Of a stretch of 64,000 nucleotides of DNA, positions 47,500 through 59,441 are shown in pieces. The stretch lies in the NCBI RefSeq assembly GCF_943734655.1, contig NC_071353.1, positions 81,684,409 through 81,748,408 on the forward strand. The letters run 5' to 3'. Source of the stretch: Sabethes cyaneus (taxonomy: Eukaryota > Arthropoda > Insecta > Diptera > Culicidae). The first letter of the stretch is position 1, and each line of letters begins with the position of its first letter. The notes under the pieces were generated by a model. It was not told the origin of the DNA. It was given only the letters and a program-made list of their open reading frames with translations, and searched no databases. The position numbers were made by a program, and so were the translations under genes.

Positions 47500-47717
47500 T
47501 CAAAAGGCCATTTATTTCTCATTTAACACTCAAGAAAAATCTATTTTACTCTCGATTTTTAGCACAACCGATTAAGTGAATCGCGTTAGTATACCCGATA
47601 TAGTAAATGAAATCAAATCACAAAGTTATGCTGTACACATTTTTACTGCGCAGCTCGCACCACTAACGACGTCAATGCAGGCATGAATGATGCTACCACA
47701 GGTCGGCTTAGCGGTTA

Positions 47718-47855
47718 CTAGTGTGTTACTACGTTACCGGGAGGTATTCGGTACGGCTCTGCAATTATTGCGGCGTCGCACGACTCCGTTAACGACTGCC
47801 ACAACAGTTGTTGCGCTATGTCGCAATGATTGAGATTAATCAGGGTCACCTCCAT
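47718..47855 (-). pseudogene. Start of R1-type LINE ORF2 (endonuclease N-terminus)
   Basis: ATG at 47855 overlaps the ORF1 stop by one base (TGATG). It reads MEVTLINLNHCDIAQQLLWQ, then AAIIAEPYRIPPGN, the first endonuclease block of R1-clade LINEs, and stops after 45 codons. The rest of ORF2 is missing. The one-base ORF1/ORF2 overlap is the arrangement expected for termination-reinitiation in this clade. Confidence 0.8.
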
Positions 47856-48629
47856 CACTGCTGACCTGCCTTCGCCTTTTTATACGCTGGGCATTGGAAG
47901 CCTCCCGTCTTGTGGTCATTTCTCTCTGATTTTTTGCAGAGCATACACCTCGGTGGCTGTGCGCAGTCGATTGCAAAATGGCCATTCTCATCGCATTTCT
48001 GATACGATCTGGATGTATGCCGACCTTCACAGTTACGCGCCTGATGGCCGAAGCCCCAGCACCTGAAACACCATTCCACTTCCTTGGTCACACGAGGGAT
48101 GGCTTTTAGAACACACACTGACCACCCAACTTTAATTTTGCCCTTCATCAGTAGCTTGGGCGCTGCTACCGCTAAGAGACGAATCGTCGCCGTCTGCGCT
48201 CCGCCATATACCTTCCTGAGCCGGATTACCATCGCTACGTCGCTCAATTCGCACTGTACCTTCAACGCATTCCTTAACTCCTGTTCTGTCGTCCAGGTCC
48301 CTGCACTCGATCACGGTTTCTTGGGAAAACGCTTTCACGTTCGCTTCATCTCCAAATGCTTTGGCAACAAGATCCTTGAAAGCCGCGCTTTTAACAGATG
48401 GCTCCTTTTTCAGCTCAAAAAGCATCTCTCCCTTTTGAGTTCGCCTGGTTCTTACCACTTTCTCTCCGAGTTCCTTCAACTCCGGGGCTTCTCTGACTTT
48501 TCGGAGGATCGCTGCGTACGAAACGTTGGCGTTCGCTTCGACAATCAGCGCATCACCCTTAATCCTCTCCCACCGAGGCCTGGGCTTCTTCTGCTCGTCA
48601 TTCTTCACTCCATTTTGTTTCTGCTTCAT
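47855..48629 (-). pseudogene. R1-type LINE ORF1 (gag-like), one frameshift
   Basis: The first frame runs from 48629 to a shift at about 48282 (an extra G in AACAGGAGTT). After it, the second frame continues with ALKVQCELSDVAMVIRLRK to TGA at 47855. The C-terminal part has CCHC knuckles: CFRCWGFGHQARNC, a decayed second one beginning CDENGHFAIDC, and CMLCKKSERNDH...C. A PRPRWERIKGDALIVEA block lies near the N-terminus. Such ORF1 proteins bind element RNA. The 5' end may be truncated near 48640, next to a CACAGTGGGGCAGATTGACC sequence. Confidence 0.82.
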
Positions 48630-48639
48630 TTCCTTCTGA

Positions 48640-49754
48640 CTTACGACGCACAGTGGGGCAGATTGACCCGGCGCTTGGACAAAACCTCATAACTTCTCTG
48701 ATATGCATCATAGAGATTTGTTGTCTTCAACAATATTATTTGTTATAAAATTTCGCACCTTTTTGTAAATTCTAAGTATGGTATTTTTATTCCTATAGAT
48801 GGTGTTGAAGTCTAACTTTTTAAAGAATGATTTTAGAAATTTTGTGTCTTCAGAAAAGTTGTTTGTCTTGTAAAGTTACGTAAAGTTACAGAAGACACCA
48901 CTTACGGGAATTAAGTTATAAATATTTTAAATAGTCAAACACATTTTTTTCAGATGTTCACTCGAAATTAGTAGACGGACGACCTACTAAACAAATTATA
49001 TTAATCTGTATCCAAGGAGTAAGTTAGTATTATTATTCGGGTATATGGTAAATCAACCATTAGTGGGCCTTTCTATGAATTATTTTGAACTGGTAACGCT
49101 AAACACCGATGGCACATACAATATTAGTAACTTTCGAATAAGCCAAAAAAAATTAGACTAAGATGCAAATCCCTCTCTTTCACATATTTTTCAAAACAGA
49201 CTGAAATGTCTATTTTACTTTTATGGAAGAAGCGTTTACAAGTTATTGATTTTTCTCGACCATTTAACGATAGCGGTGAACCGGTTTCTTTTTTTTGCCT
49301 TTGGCAGTAAGGTGCAGAAAATTCGAAAAGTGAGTTGTAAGGTATTCTTCTACAGTGCGGATTGTTTTCCGATAAAACAAGTGTTCGATTTTTTCGTGTC
49401 GTGACCAATGCAGAATTGTTTTTGAAGAGAAAGCAAAACAAAAATCTCACCGGAAGAAAATTCATTTTAAGCACAATCAATAGGTGGTAAACGGCAGACG
49501 GAAGCTGCGGCATTAGTCGCCTTCAATTATAGTGACAAGTGCGAGCAATTATTAAGAAAAAAATGAAATAGCAGATCAACAGTTATTCATGAGAAGATTC
49601 GATCTGCTAGGCTTATCATTTCTACGAAGTGGGCTAACCAAAGTGGTTGGTACAGGGTCATAAATCTTTAAACTTCCTGCTGCAGTACAGTGAAAAAGAT
49701 AAGAGATCATTGCACTGATAAAGAGACAATCACTATCGGTGCGTTATTTTAACG
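48640..49754. other. Stretch without a recognised gene
   Basis: Begins with CAGTGGGGCAGATTGACCCG, which looks like a DNA-element end, but no partner was found. The minus ORF at 49124-49513 has no domain that I recognise. Confidence 0.4.
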
Positions 49755-50010
49755 CGGGTTATTGCGCGGGTCGGAAGGACCGCGCAATCACGGGTTGAAA
49801 GGACCGCGCAATCGCGGGTCGGAAAGACCGCATAAAAACGGAGAGAAAGGACGGCGCAATGGTGGGTTAGAATGACCGCGCAGTCGTCGGTTGAAAGAAC
49901 CGCGCAATGGCAGATCGAAAGGGCAGCATAAAGCGAATTGAAAGGGCCGCACATACGCTGCGCAGGGCGGGTAAATACGCGCATTGCGAGTAGCAAAAAC
50001 CGCGCAGAAG
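49755..50010 (+). repeat. GC-rich minisatellite, about 25-30-bp unit
   Basis: Reiterated GGTCGGAAGGACCGCGCAAT with variants (GGTTGAAAGGACCGCGCAAT, GATCGAAAGGGCAGCATAAA). About nine degenerate units, with GCGC-rich character unlike the AT-rich surroundings. The minus-strand Cys-Ala-Val ORF is its translation. Confidence 0.85.
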
Positions 50011-50113
50011 GCATCAAAATAGCTCTTATAAAGTAAGTTGACGTTGATTTATGTTTTTCGTGAACCCCTCAGTGCTACTAACTACGCAAAATTTCTCAAA
50101 CAGTGAAATTGTT

Positions 50114-51417
50114 GGGGCCAATTGCGGTGCACCTCACATGCTACTGGCTTCGTTTCTGTGATGTCGGTTTATGCTAATCTATTTTCCTACCAATTTAAAG
50201 TATTAATGCATTGAATAATTCTGACATTTTGCTCATAACAAGTTTATTGAAGAATATACGTTAGTATATACTTAATATACGATTTGTAACTTTATAACAC
50301 TATGGCTTCCAAAAACCTACACATGGTGTACAAAATACAACAACGTGAGTAACAGAAGGTTAATAAAAATTGATGAAATTTATTCAAGAATACTTTATTG
50401 TTGTGAATTAAATAGGATGGCATTACAGGAAAGTATGCATAGTTCAAAAACCTATAAACTAGATCTTTACTACGCAATGTATATGTTAAAGAATAATATT
50501 TCATCTTACAACTTACTTTTACTTGCACTTACCCTCATTAGTAACAACTTACTCAGCAATTTCATGAGAAAAGGAACCACCGAAATTTATAAGTGCTCTG
50601 TTTGGTTCAAATTTTGTTAACTTATTCAATTTCCAAAAATTTCATGTAAACCAAACTTGTCGATTTCTATCTCAAATAGCAAGTAAGACCGTATAACAAA
50701 GGTTCCTTTCACCGATTGTATAACATTTCGCCGAATACCATTTCGCGGAAAACCAATTCGCGGATGACCATAACGCGGAATATACTGTTTCGCGGAAAAC
50801 AATTTCGCGGAAAACATTTTCGCGGAAAATACCATTTCGCGGAAAACATTTTTGCGGAAAGTACTATTTCGCGGAAAAAATTTTCGCCGAAAGTACTATT
50901 TGGCGGAGAACCACCACTCGTTCAGTTTGAAAGCCGAAAAGCGGCTTCGCCGCCTTGTATTCAACGAAAGTTAAATCGAAGCGAGGACTAGGGAAAACTA
51001 ACTAGAGGTCAGTAGACCTAGGAAAACGAATAGACCTAGACAGATGTGATCTCTGCGGGAGGGCTGCCCCCCGCAGTGTCCGGCGCTTCCGACGGCGGGT
51101 CACCGGCGAACACTCGCCGTTGCCTGCGGCCGGCTCGCCCTGAATCATCTAGGAAACGTTTGCTACTAACATGGTTTTCTGCGAAACAATATTTTCCGCC
51201 AAATGGTTTTCCGCGAAATGTTTCTTTCCGCCAAACGGTTTTCCGCGGAATAGTCCTTTCCGCGAAAGGGTTTTCGGCGTTTTGGTACTTTCCGCGAAAT
51301 AGTACTTTCCGCGAAAATGTTTTCCGCGAAATGGTATTCCGCGAAACGGTACTCCGCGATATGGTCTTCGGCGAAATGTTATACAACCCCTTTCACCACT
51401 AGGTGGATTAAATCAAG
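50114..51417 (+). mobile_element. HINE-B copy B7, 5'-truncated, split by a foldback element
   Basis: Begins inside M1 (GTTGGGGCCAATTGCGGTGC); the M1 end is at 50359 before TTAA. It continues to GTATAACAAAGGTTCCTTTC (about 50691-50710) and, after the foldback insertion at 50714-51388, ends CACTAGGTGGATTAAATCAAG before TTTTT. Confidence 0.72.
50714..51388. mobile_element. Foldback (FB/NOF-like) element with 9-bp TSD
   Basis: Perfect 9-bp duplication CCTTTCACC at 50705-50713 and 51389-51397. Long inverted arms (about 220 bp each) begin TTGTATAACATTTCGCCGAA and consist of degenerate short repeats of TTTCGCGGAAAACA. The core, about 50930-51160, is strikingly GC-rich (GCGGCTTCGCCGC, GGGAGGGCTGCCCCCCGCAG). 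Long subrepeat-built arms and a 9-bp TSD are the features of Drosophila FB elements, which depend on the Mutator-like NOF transposase. No ORF of its own. Confidence 0.82.
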
Positions 51418-51549
51418 TTTTTCCCTTTCAATTGAAAAATGTTAAAAGCAAATGAAAAGTTGGAGGCTCGTTTGCAGACGTAGAACGATCGTAACTAAGT
51501 TACCCATGACTTGACGAACAATATTTGACAGCCGACTTTCAACAAAGGG

Positions 51550-52105
51550 TGCCATTTGTTGCCATGGAGAAATTCTGAGAGCTTGCCATCATATGAAGAC
51601 CTCTGCTTGCTAATAGGAATCAAACCCCTCGAACAGCGACGAAAGCATACCATGTCTCAAATGGCCCACAAAATTCTAACCGGTGGCTACGACTGTCCTA
51701 ATATCCTCGCTATGTTGCAAATGCATTGTCCTTTGCGCCCGCAACGTCATCAACATCTTCTACGCTTAAACGTTTATCGTACGAATTACGGCCAACATGA
51801 ACCCATCCATCGTCTGGCAGTGGCTTACAATCAAAGTGATATTAGTTTTAACTTTTAATATGTGTATTCTGCTGTTTTTCGTTCATTTTAAATTATTGTA
51901 ATTTGTTATTCTTATCCATTTAAGTTATTGTAAAGTTTTGATTAGCTGATAAGTTTTATTACTTTATAACCTCCTGTGAAAAGATGCAGGGTTTTTATGC
52001 CGGCTTGAAACTGTCATTAGTGCATTTCAAGGTGGCTTTTCCCTGCCATATTTCAATATTCATTAAGACAACCTATGTCGGATGAAATAATTAATAAATA
52101 ACAAA
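51550..52105 (+). pseudogene. LINE ORF2 C-terminus and 3' UTR
   Basis: Frame to 51858 reading LPSYEDLCLLIGIKPLEQRR, DCPNILAMLQMHCPLRP and YRTNYGQHEPIHRLAVAYNQ, the C-terminal tail of jockey/I-like ORF2. A 3' UTR follows and ends in AATTAATAAATAACAAAATAAC. It is strongly 5'-truncated, as is usual for LINE insertions. Confidence 0.75.
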
Positions 52106-52731
52106 ATAACAAATTTAAGAGAATTTCAATAGTCCATTGTGAAGTAAAACGTACACTCTTGTTATTTATTTATAAAAATTCATTCGACACAATATTGTCT
52201 TGATGAACACTAATATAGACTAACTAAGAGTTACATATTGTTACCGATACTTTTACACAAAACTACACTTAAACAGCAAACAGCTATCGTCTCTGCAGGA
52301 GTCGTCTTTTAAAAGTGTCTATGGTGATGTCAAAATCGAACAGCTCGTACACTCTTAAACAAACAAGCTTAAATAGCTCGTACAGCTTTTAAACAAATTC
52401 GCGGAGTTTATTCATAAGTTAAGTAAATCTGCACCTACTTTTTTTTCTGAGAAAGGGGGAGATCTGTGGTATAAATATATTTGGGTGATATGGACTGACT
52501 TGTTTACATGTTACTAAGTAACACAACAAATATATTGTAGTCACAGCAACCACGTTTATTGATTCTACACGCGGTGTGCAAAACATGAGGAGAATCGGAG
52601 AATCGTCCTCTTTCATCATTGGACTGCTGAAGAGGTAAGTTGTACGCTACTACCGGTATCAATTGGGTGGTGTTAGTCCATAGCGTAATTAGTGGTCACA
52701 CAACTTCGTAAGAACAAAGCCTACTAGTAAA
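52106..52731. other. Stretch without a recognised feature
   Basis: AT-rich. The repeated phrase AGCTCGTACA (about 52342 and 52375) and the local inverted pair GTTACTAAGTAAC (about 52509) are the only structure noted. Confidence 0.4.
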
Positions 52732-52895
52732 AAAACCCGAATTAATCCACTTAGCGGCGTGCCCTGGCCTTTCTACTGCCACAATAATCATTATTTAATT
52801 TCTCAGAAACATCTGAACAGAACAGAAAAATAATGTTAACACAAAAGATAATTTTTGCAGACTTGAATGAATATATATAGAAAATTAGAAATTAA

Positions 52896-53482
52896 CCCTC
52901 TAACGGGTCTACAGACGGCCTTAACTTTCGGGCTTCAGAGCCACATACGAAACTTGTTTTGAATTGATAAAAAAGAAGAAAAACAAAAAGTTATTTATAT
53001 CCTTTAATTCTACTACTGTGTTTTATTGATAAATACGTATTTCGGTCTCGACGTGTGACCTTCATCAGTATCTAACTAACTTAGACTGTTTTGTTTTGAA
53101 TTGACAATATGAAATATGTGTTCATAGCAGATGTTTTGATATTTTGATATTAATACCATGCGTTCAAAAGTTAGCATCTTTAAAAAACAAGAATTCAGAA
53201 AAATTATTATTATACTTCACTTTTAAAGAAAAAGGATATCTACAACAAAATGATTAATCTGAAAATTTTACTATTAGTTTGTTTGGCTTCAATTTTGCAA
53301 CATATCTGAATTAGAAAAAATAACTGATTAGAGCATTAGATATGAAAAAGAGAAATTTCTTAGCTGGTGCTCCTTCAGATAATTATTTTTGCATAAAAAT
53401 CAAAACTTGAGACTCTTTTGAATGTACTTTCATGAAAAGATAGTCATTAGCTTGATCGCATCGTTTTTACAATGTTAGAGGG
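52896..53482. mobile_element. TTAA MITE M2 in the HINE-A body
   Basis: TTAA at 52892-52895 and TTAG at 53483-53486. Ends CCCTCTAACGGG and, complemented, CCCTCTAACATTG. The body includes the phrase GTGTGACCTTCATCAGTATC and the 53110-53220 segment homologous to the left edge of the window. Confidence 0.6.
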
Positions 53483-53961
53483 TTAGGAAAACAAGATGAG
53501 TTCGAAAAATAGTGCAAAAGCTGCGCCATGAATATGCTTGAGAATGAAAAATATGACCGACATGATTTCCAGCGCTTGTCATTTTAGATTTATTTATTAT
53601 AACATGATACATGACATAAGACATCTGTCCTTTAAAATGTCACTAACGAAAACAAATCTTACAAAATTACTACCGTGCACCGTTTACTTCCTATTTTTCA
53701 AATAACATTTCTAAGCTCTAATATCTAATGATTGAAAAGAGCATCTATTGATGCGCAAAATTTGTTTGAAATTTGTATAAATTTATTTGGAAAAATCAAC
53801 TCACTAGTATTTTTAATTCTATACACCACTTTACCGACATGCTTAAATTAACTGCTTTTTTTCGCTTTTTGCTTTTCTTGTACAATTGTGAGTAACAGCA
53901 AGTGAAGAAAATGACAATTGAAATCTTAAATCAAAGAAAGAAAAAACTTTTCGATTGAATC

Positions 53962-54077
53962 CCACTATTTAATATTTATTTGCAACAAATACGTAGTTCA
54001 CCTACGACGTGCAGGCTTCATCAGTGTCTTATTTCAAAGCGTATACGTATCTATCGCGAATAAATATTAAATGGTGG
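53962..54077. mobile_element. 116-bp hairpin MITE, copy 3
   Basis: Same unit as 3335-3450 and 4958-5073: arms CCACTATTTAATATTTATTT and ATAAATATTAAATGGTGG. Confidence 0.65.
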
Positions 54078-54228
54078 AATTTAGTCGGTAAAAGTTTTTT
54101 CTTTTCTTTAATTTCAGAGTTCGTATTCCACTAAGAGGCTTCAAAAACTTCAGACAATTGAAATGTTTCTCACTCTTCTTGAATTTCAATGCAAATTTGA
54201 AAATTGCAAATTGTCATCACATACACAC

Positions 54229-54394
54229 GTACATACATACATGCATATATACATACATCCATACATACATACATACATATATACATACATACATACATAC
54301 ATATATACATACATACATACATACATACATACATACATACATACATACATACATACATACATACATACATACATACATACATACATACATACAT
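54229..54394 (+). repeat. (TACA)n microsatellite
   Basis: About 165 bp with TATA interruptions on the left, at the position of the 3590 and 4537 tetranucleotide tracts in A1 and A2. ORFs are artefacts. Confidence 0.97.
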
Positions 54395-54905
54395 TGAATA
54401 CAATCAACATTTGTTTTGATTTCACACGTTTTAACGGTTTAATATACGGTGCTCAAGTGTTAAAGTTTGAATAACTTCTGAATGAACCGTCCGTTTTTAA
54501 ATAACTCGGTTTCGTTTGATAGATCTCAGCAGCAATTTTCAAATAATAATAAAATGTGTGATGTTTTTCATTGAATTAATGTTTATATGTTTCAAAAATA
54601 TCTTTTAAATACTATTTTTTCACATTTCTTTATGTAACTTTCAAACTACAAGTCCAATCGTCATGAAATTTGGAAGTTAAGGGTTTGCAAGACTCTTCTT
54701 TCATATGCAATCAGTTTTGATCAAATCGGTTAAGGGACCTGTGAGATAATGAAGTCCCATATTTTTCATATTTTTATACATAACTTTTGAACTAAAAGTC
54801 CGATCAAAATTAAATTCAATAGCAACCTATGGGACACCTAGACCTTTCCTTTGACACTAAGAACATTAAACATCTCCGAGAAAAGTGAGTGAGATTGAAA
54901 GCGTT

Positions 54906-55486
<581 letters not shown>

Positions 55487-55603
55487 CATTGCGCAGTTCG
55501 TCGAACCCTGTCGATTGGTATATGTGGCTCGGCCCTCCGGACCTCGGATCAATTTCGTGTTTATCGACCAATTCCTAAACCTTTGTTATAGTATAACAAA
55601 GAT

Positions 55604-55745
55604 AAAAATAAAAAAACACACACACACACACATTGCTCAAATCGTCGAACCCTATCGATGTGAGATCCGTATTTTTATTTGGTACTTAGGGTCCTCTTTT
55701 CTGAGTCAGTGTGGTCCCAAAAGTTACCATTTTTTCCACCTTTTT
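55604..55745. other. Junction sequence with a partial HINE-B 5' fragment
   Basis: Includes a short CA tract and CATTGCTCAAATCGTCGAAC, CCTATCGAT, a second truncated copy of the HINE-B 5' block. It abuts unassigned sequence that leads to T5 and HINE-B5. Confidence 0.5.
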
Positions 55746-56174
55746 ACCTTTGTTATACTATAACAAAGGTTTAAAAATTGGTCGAAAAACACGAAATTGA
55801 TCCGAGGCCCGGAGGGCCAAGTCACATATACCAATCGATAGGTTTCGACGATTTGAGCAATGTCTGTGTGTGTGTATGTATGTAATGTTTTTTCTATCGC
55901 CTGTTTCTCAGAGATGGCTGAACCGAATCGTTCGCTATTACTTTTGTTTGAAAGGTATTATTGTCTAGTAGATCACTATTGAGTTGTTTCGTGATACGAC
56001 GTTTCGTTTAAAAGTTATAAGCAAAAATGTGAAAAATACGTGACACGGGTTTCTCCGGAACTACATGACCGATTTCAACGATCTTAGTATCAAATGAAAG
56101 CCCTTATTGAAACTAAATTGTTCAGGAATTTTTAATTGAAAACAAACGAGCAGTTTAAAAGTTATGCTTAAAAA

Positions 56175-58227
56175 CTCGATTTAATCCACCTAGTGGTGAA
56201 AGGAACCTTTGTTATACGATCTTACTTGCTATTTGAGATAGAAACCGACACGTCTTCGGAGTATAATCCATCTATTAGTTAACGTTGCGTAGTGCGTTGG
56301 TTTACATAAAAAATTTTGAAAATTGAATACGTTTACAAAATTTGAACAAAATATGACCACTTATAAATTTTGATAGATCCTTTTTGCATGAAATTGCGTA
56401 ATAAGGATAAGTAAGTTGTTAATAATTTGAGTAAGTGCAAGTAAAAGTAGGTTGTAAGAGCAAATATTATTCTTTAACATATACATTGCGTAGTAAAGGT
56501 CTAGTTTATAGATTTTTGAACTATGCATAATTTCCTGTAATGCCTATTTGATTCACACCAATAAAGTTTTCTAGAATAAATTTCATCAATTTTTATTAAC
56601 CTTCGGTTACTCACGCTATTGTATTTTGTATTTTGAACGCCATATTGTTATAAAGTTACAAATCGTTGTTTAACTAACGTATATTCTTCAATTAACTTGT
56701 TATGAGCAAAATGTCATAATTATTCAATGCATTAATACTTTAAATTGTTGGGAAAATTGATCAGCATAAACTGACATCACAGAAATGAAGCAATCAGCAT
56801 ATGAGGTGTACCGGAATTGGCCTGGAATTTTCTCTCGTTTCTTCATATGGAAAAATGGTGTCTGTATGCATCAAAACAATCAGCAATAATGTAAAATGTT
56901 TAAAATGTATCCGTCTGTTGCTAGTCGAGTAATTCGGGGTCAAAATTAGGGTATTTTTTATAATCAAAGTTCTACAGTTCCTAAACAAGCAAACATAGAG
57001 GTATACTATATTCAGCAAAGTTGTGTATTTTTACTATTTGTGCAACTTTGTAATACATGAAAAAGTCATACAACAATTACGAAAAGAGCTAAAATAAAAA
57101 ACTGATTTCACTAATTCATATACAATAAATAAGATTTTTCTAGCTTCGCTGAAGAGATAGGGGGTTACTGTCTTCAGCAAAATTTCTTGTAATAATAAAC
57201 TCTAAAACTTTGCAGAATACATCAATGTGTCGCTCTATGATGCACGCTCTATTGTACCTTACCTCATTTTTATTGCACTTTTAGGGGGATTAATCAAAAT
57301 TTAAATTGCACCAGACGATAGAACTATCAATTTCAAGAAATTCTTCCAAAGGTTCCATAAACCTAAAACCAAGTTTTCCCAGTCAAAACTCTAGTGCGCA
57401 TGTCTTTTTGGCTTTGGGCCATTGTGCGCGCGAATAACCGTATTACAAAAGTTGGCGCGAGTGTTGGAGGGTTAATATCTTTTGATCGGCAAAACCAATT
57501 CTACTGAAATTTTGCAGATATATTTGCAGCATTAAAATCTCTAATTTGATGTAAAAATAATTCAAACTAGATAAATCATCTTAGATGAAATGGTTATAAA
57601 TTATTATAAATTTTAATGTGTTGTATTCAATTGCTCATAACTTTCAAATTAAACATCCAATCAAAAAACAAATCAATAGTGATCTATTAGGCTATGTTAC
57701 CTTTCAAATGAGACTAATAGCGCCTAAGTCGGTTTAGCCATCTCTAAGAAACAGGCGATAATTATTACCTTGTCAAAACAGGTTTTTTAAGCATAACTTT
57801 TAAACTACTTGTTTGTTTTCAATAAAATTACCCGAAAAATTTAGCGTTAACAAGAGCTTTCATTCGATACCAAGATCGTTGAAATCGGTCATTTTGTTCC
57901 GGAGAAAATCGTGTCACGTAATTTTTACTTTTTTACTTATAACTTTTAAACGAAATGTCGGACCTCGAAGCAATTCAATAGTGATATACTAAGCAATAAT
58001 ACCTTTCAAACGAAAGTAATAGCGAACAAATCTGTTCAGCCATCTCCGAGAAACAGGCGATAGAAAAGTTGCGCCCCGCACATACATACACACATACACA
58101 CACACACAGACATTGCTCAGTTCGTCGAACCCTGTCGATTGGTATATGTGGCTCGGCCCTAGGTGCCTCGGATCAATTTCGTGTTTTTCGACCAATTCCT
58201 AAACCTTTGTTATAGTATAACAAAGGT
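56175..58227 (-). mobile_element. HINE-B copy B6, full length, uninterrupted by other insertions except M1
   Basis: The cleanest HINE-B reference copy, 2,053 bp. 3' end CTCGATTTAATCCACC on the left after AAAAA. 5' end TATAGTATAACAAAGGT on the right before AAAAA. Contains M1, modules (about 57738 GGTTTAGCCATCTCTAAGAA, 58028 TGTTCAGCCATCTCCGAGAA) and a short CA tract. The empty target has six A; left and right flanks have five each, so four A were gained. Confidence 0.85.
56600..57471. mobile_element. TTAA MITE M1 in HINE-B6
   Basis: TTAA at 56596-56599 and 57472-57475, ends CCTTCGGTTACTCACGC and GGCGCGAGTGTTGGAGG, 872 bp. Confidence 0.72.
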
Positions 58228-58543
58228 AAAAACCTGTTTTGACAAGGTAATAATTATCGCCTGTTTCTTAGAGATGACCAAACCGATTTATGCGCTATTA
58301 GTCTCATTTGAAAGATAATATATCCTAATAGATCACTATTGAATGATTTTTTGATTAAACGTTTAATTTGAAAGTTACGAGCAACCGTATACACCACACC
58401 AAAATTAACAAAAATTAATTCAGATTTTAACCACGATAATTAACCTAATTTCAATTATTTTAATATCAAACGAGAGGTTTTGACACTACGAATATATATG
58501 CAAAATTTCATAAGAATTGGTTTTACCGGTCAAAAGATATTAA

Positions 58544-59311
58544 CCCTCGAACACTCGCACTAACTTTTGTAACGCAGTTACTCGCGTGCACAATAGCCCC
58601 AAACCAAAGAAAACGTGCGCACTAGAGTTTTGACTGGGAAAACTTGGTTTTAGGTTTATCGAACCTTTGGAAGAGTTTCTTAAAATTGAAAGCTCTATCG
58701 TTTGGTGGAATTCAAATTTTGATTAATCCCCCTAAAAGTGAAATAAATAAAATATTTTTCTTCAGTTTCAATATAACACATTGATGTGTTCTGCAAAGTT
58801 ATAGAGCATATTATTACAAGATATTTTGCTAAAGACAGTAACCTTCTATCTCTGCAGCGAAGATAGAAAAATCTTATTTCTTGTATATGAATTTGTAAAA
58901 TCAGTTTTTCTATTTTTGCTCTTTTTGTAATTGTTGTATGACTTTCATGTTATACAAAATTGTACAAATAGTAAAAATACACAACTTTGCTGAAAATAGT
59001 ATACCTGTATGTTTGCTTGTTTAGGAACTGTAGAACTTTGATTATAAAGAATACCCTAATTTTGACTCCGAATTACTCGACTGCCAGCAGACGGATACAT
59101 TTTAAACATTTTACATTTGCTGATAATTTTGCTGCATACATTTTCCCAACAATTCAAATTATTATTGCATTGAATAATTATGACATTTTGCGCACAATAA
59201 GTTTGTTTAAGAATATACGTTAGTTAAACAACGTTTTGTAACTTTATAACAATATGGCGTTGAAAAACCTACACGTGTTGTATAAAATACAACAGCGTGA
59301 GTAACCGAAGG
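58544..59311. mobile_element. TTAA MITE M1 in HINE-B5
   Basis: TTAA at 58540-58543 and 59312-59315, ends CCCTCGAACACTCGCAC and CGTGAGTAACCGAAG, 768 bp with an internal deletion near 59110-59150. Confidence 0.72.
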
Positions 59312-59441
59312 TTAATAAAAATTGACGAAAATTATTCAAGAAAACTCTATTGATGTGATTCAAATAGAATGGCATTACAGGAAACTATGCATAGCTCAAA
59401 AACCTATAAGCTAGACCTTTACTAGACAATGTATATGTTAA

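Noticed and set aside
48084..48692. Plus-strand ORF of 202 codons
   Set aside because: Antisense shadow of the R1-type ORF1, which has CCHC knuckles on the minus strand.
52440..52640. LTR or retroviral end
   Set aside because: No matching second LTR, primer-binding site or gag/pol frame could be found.
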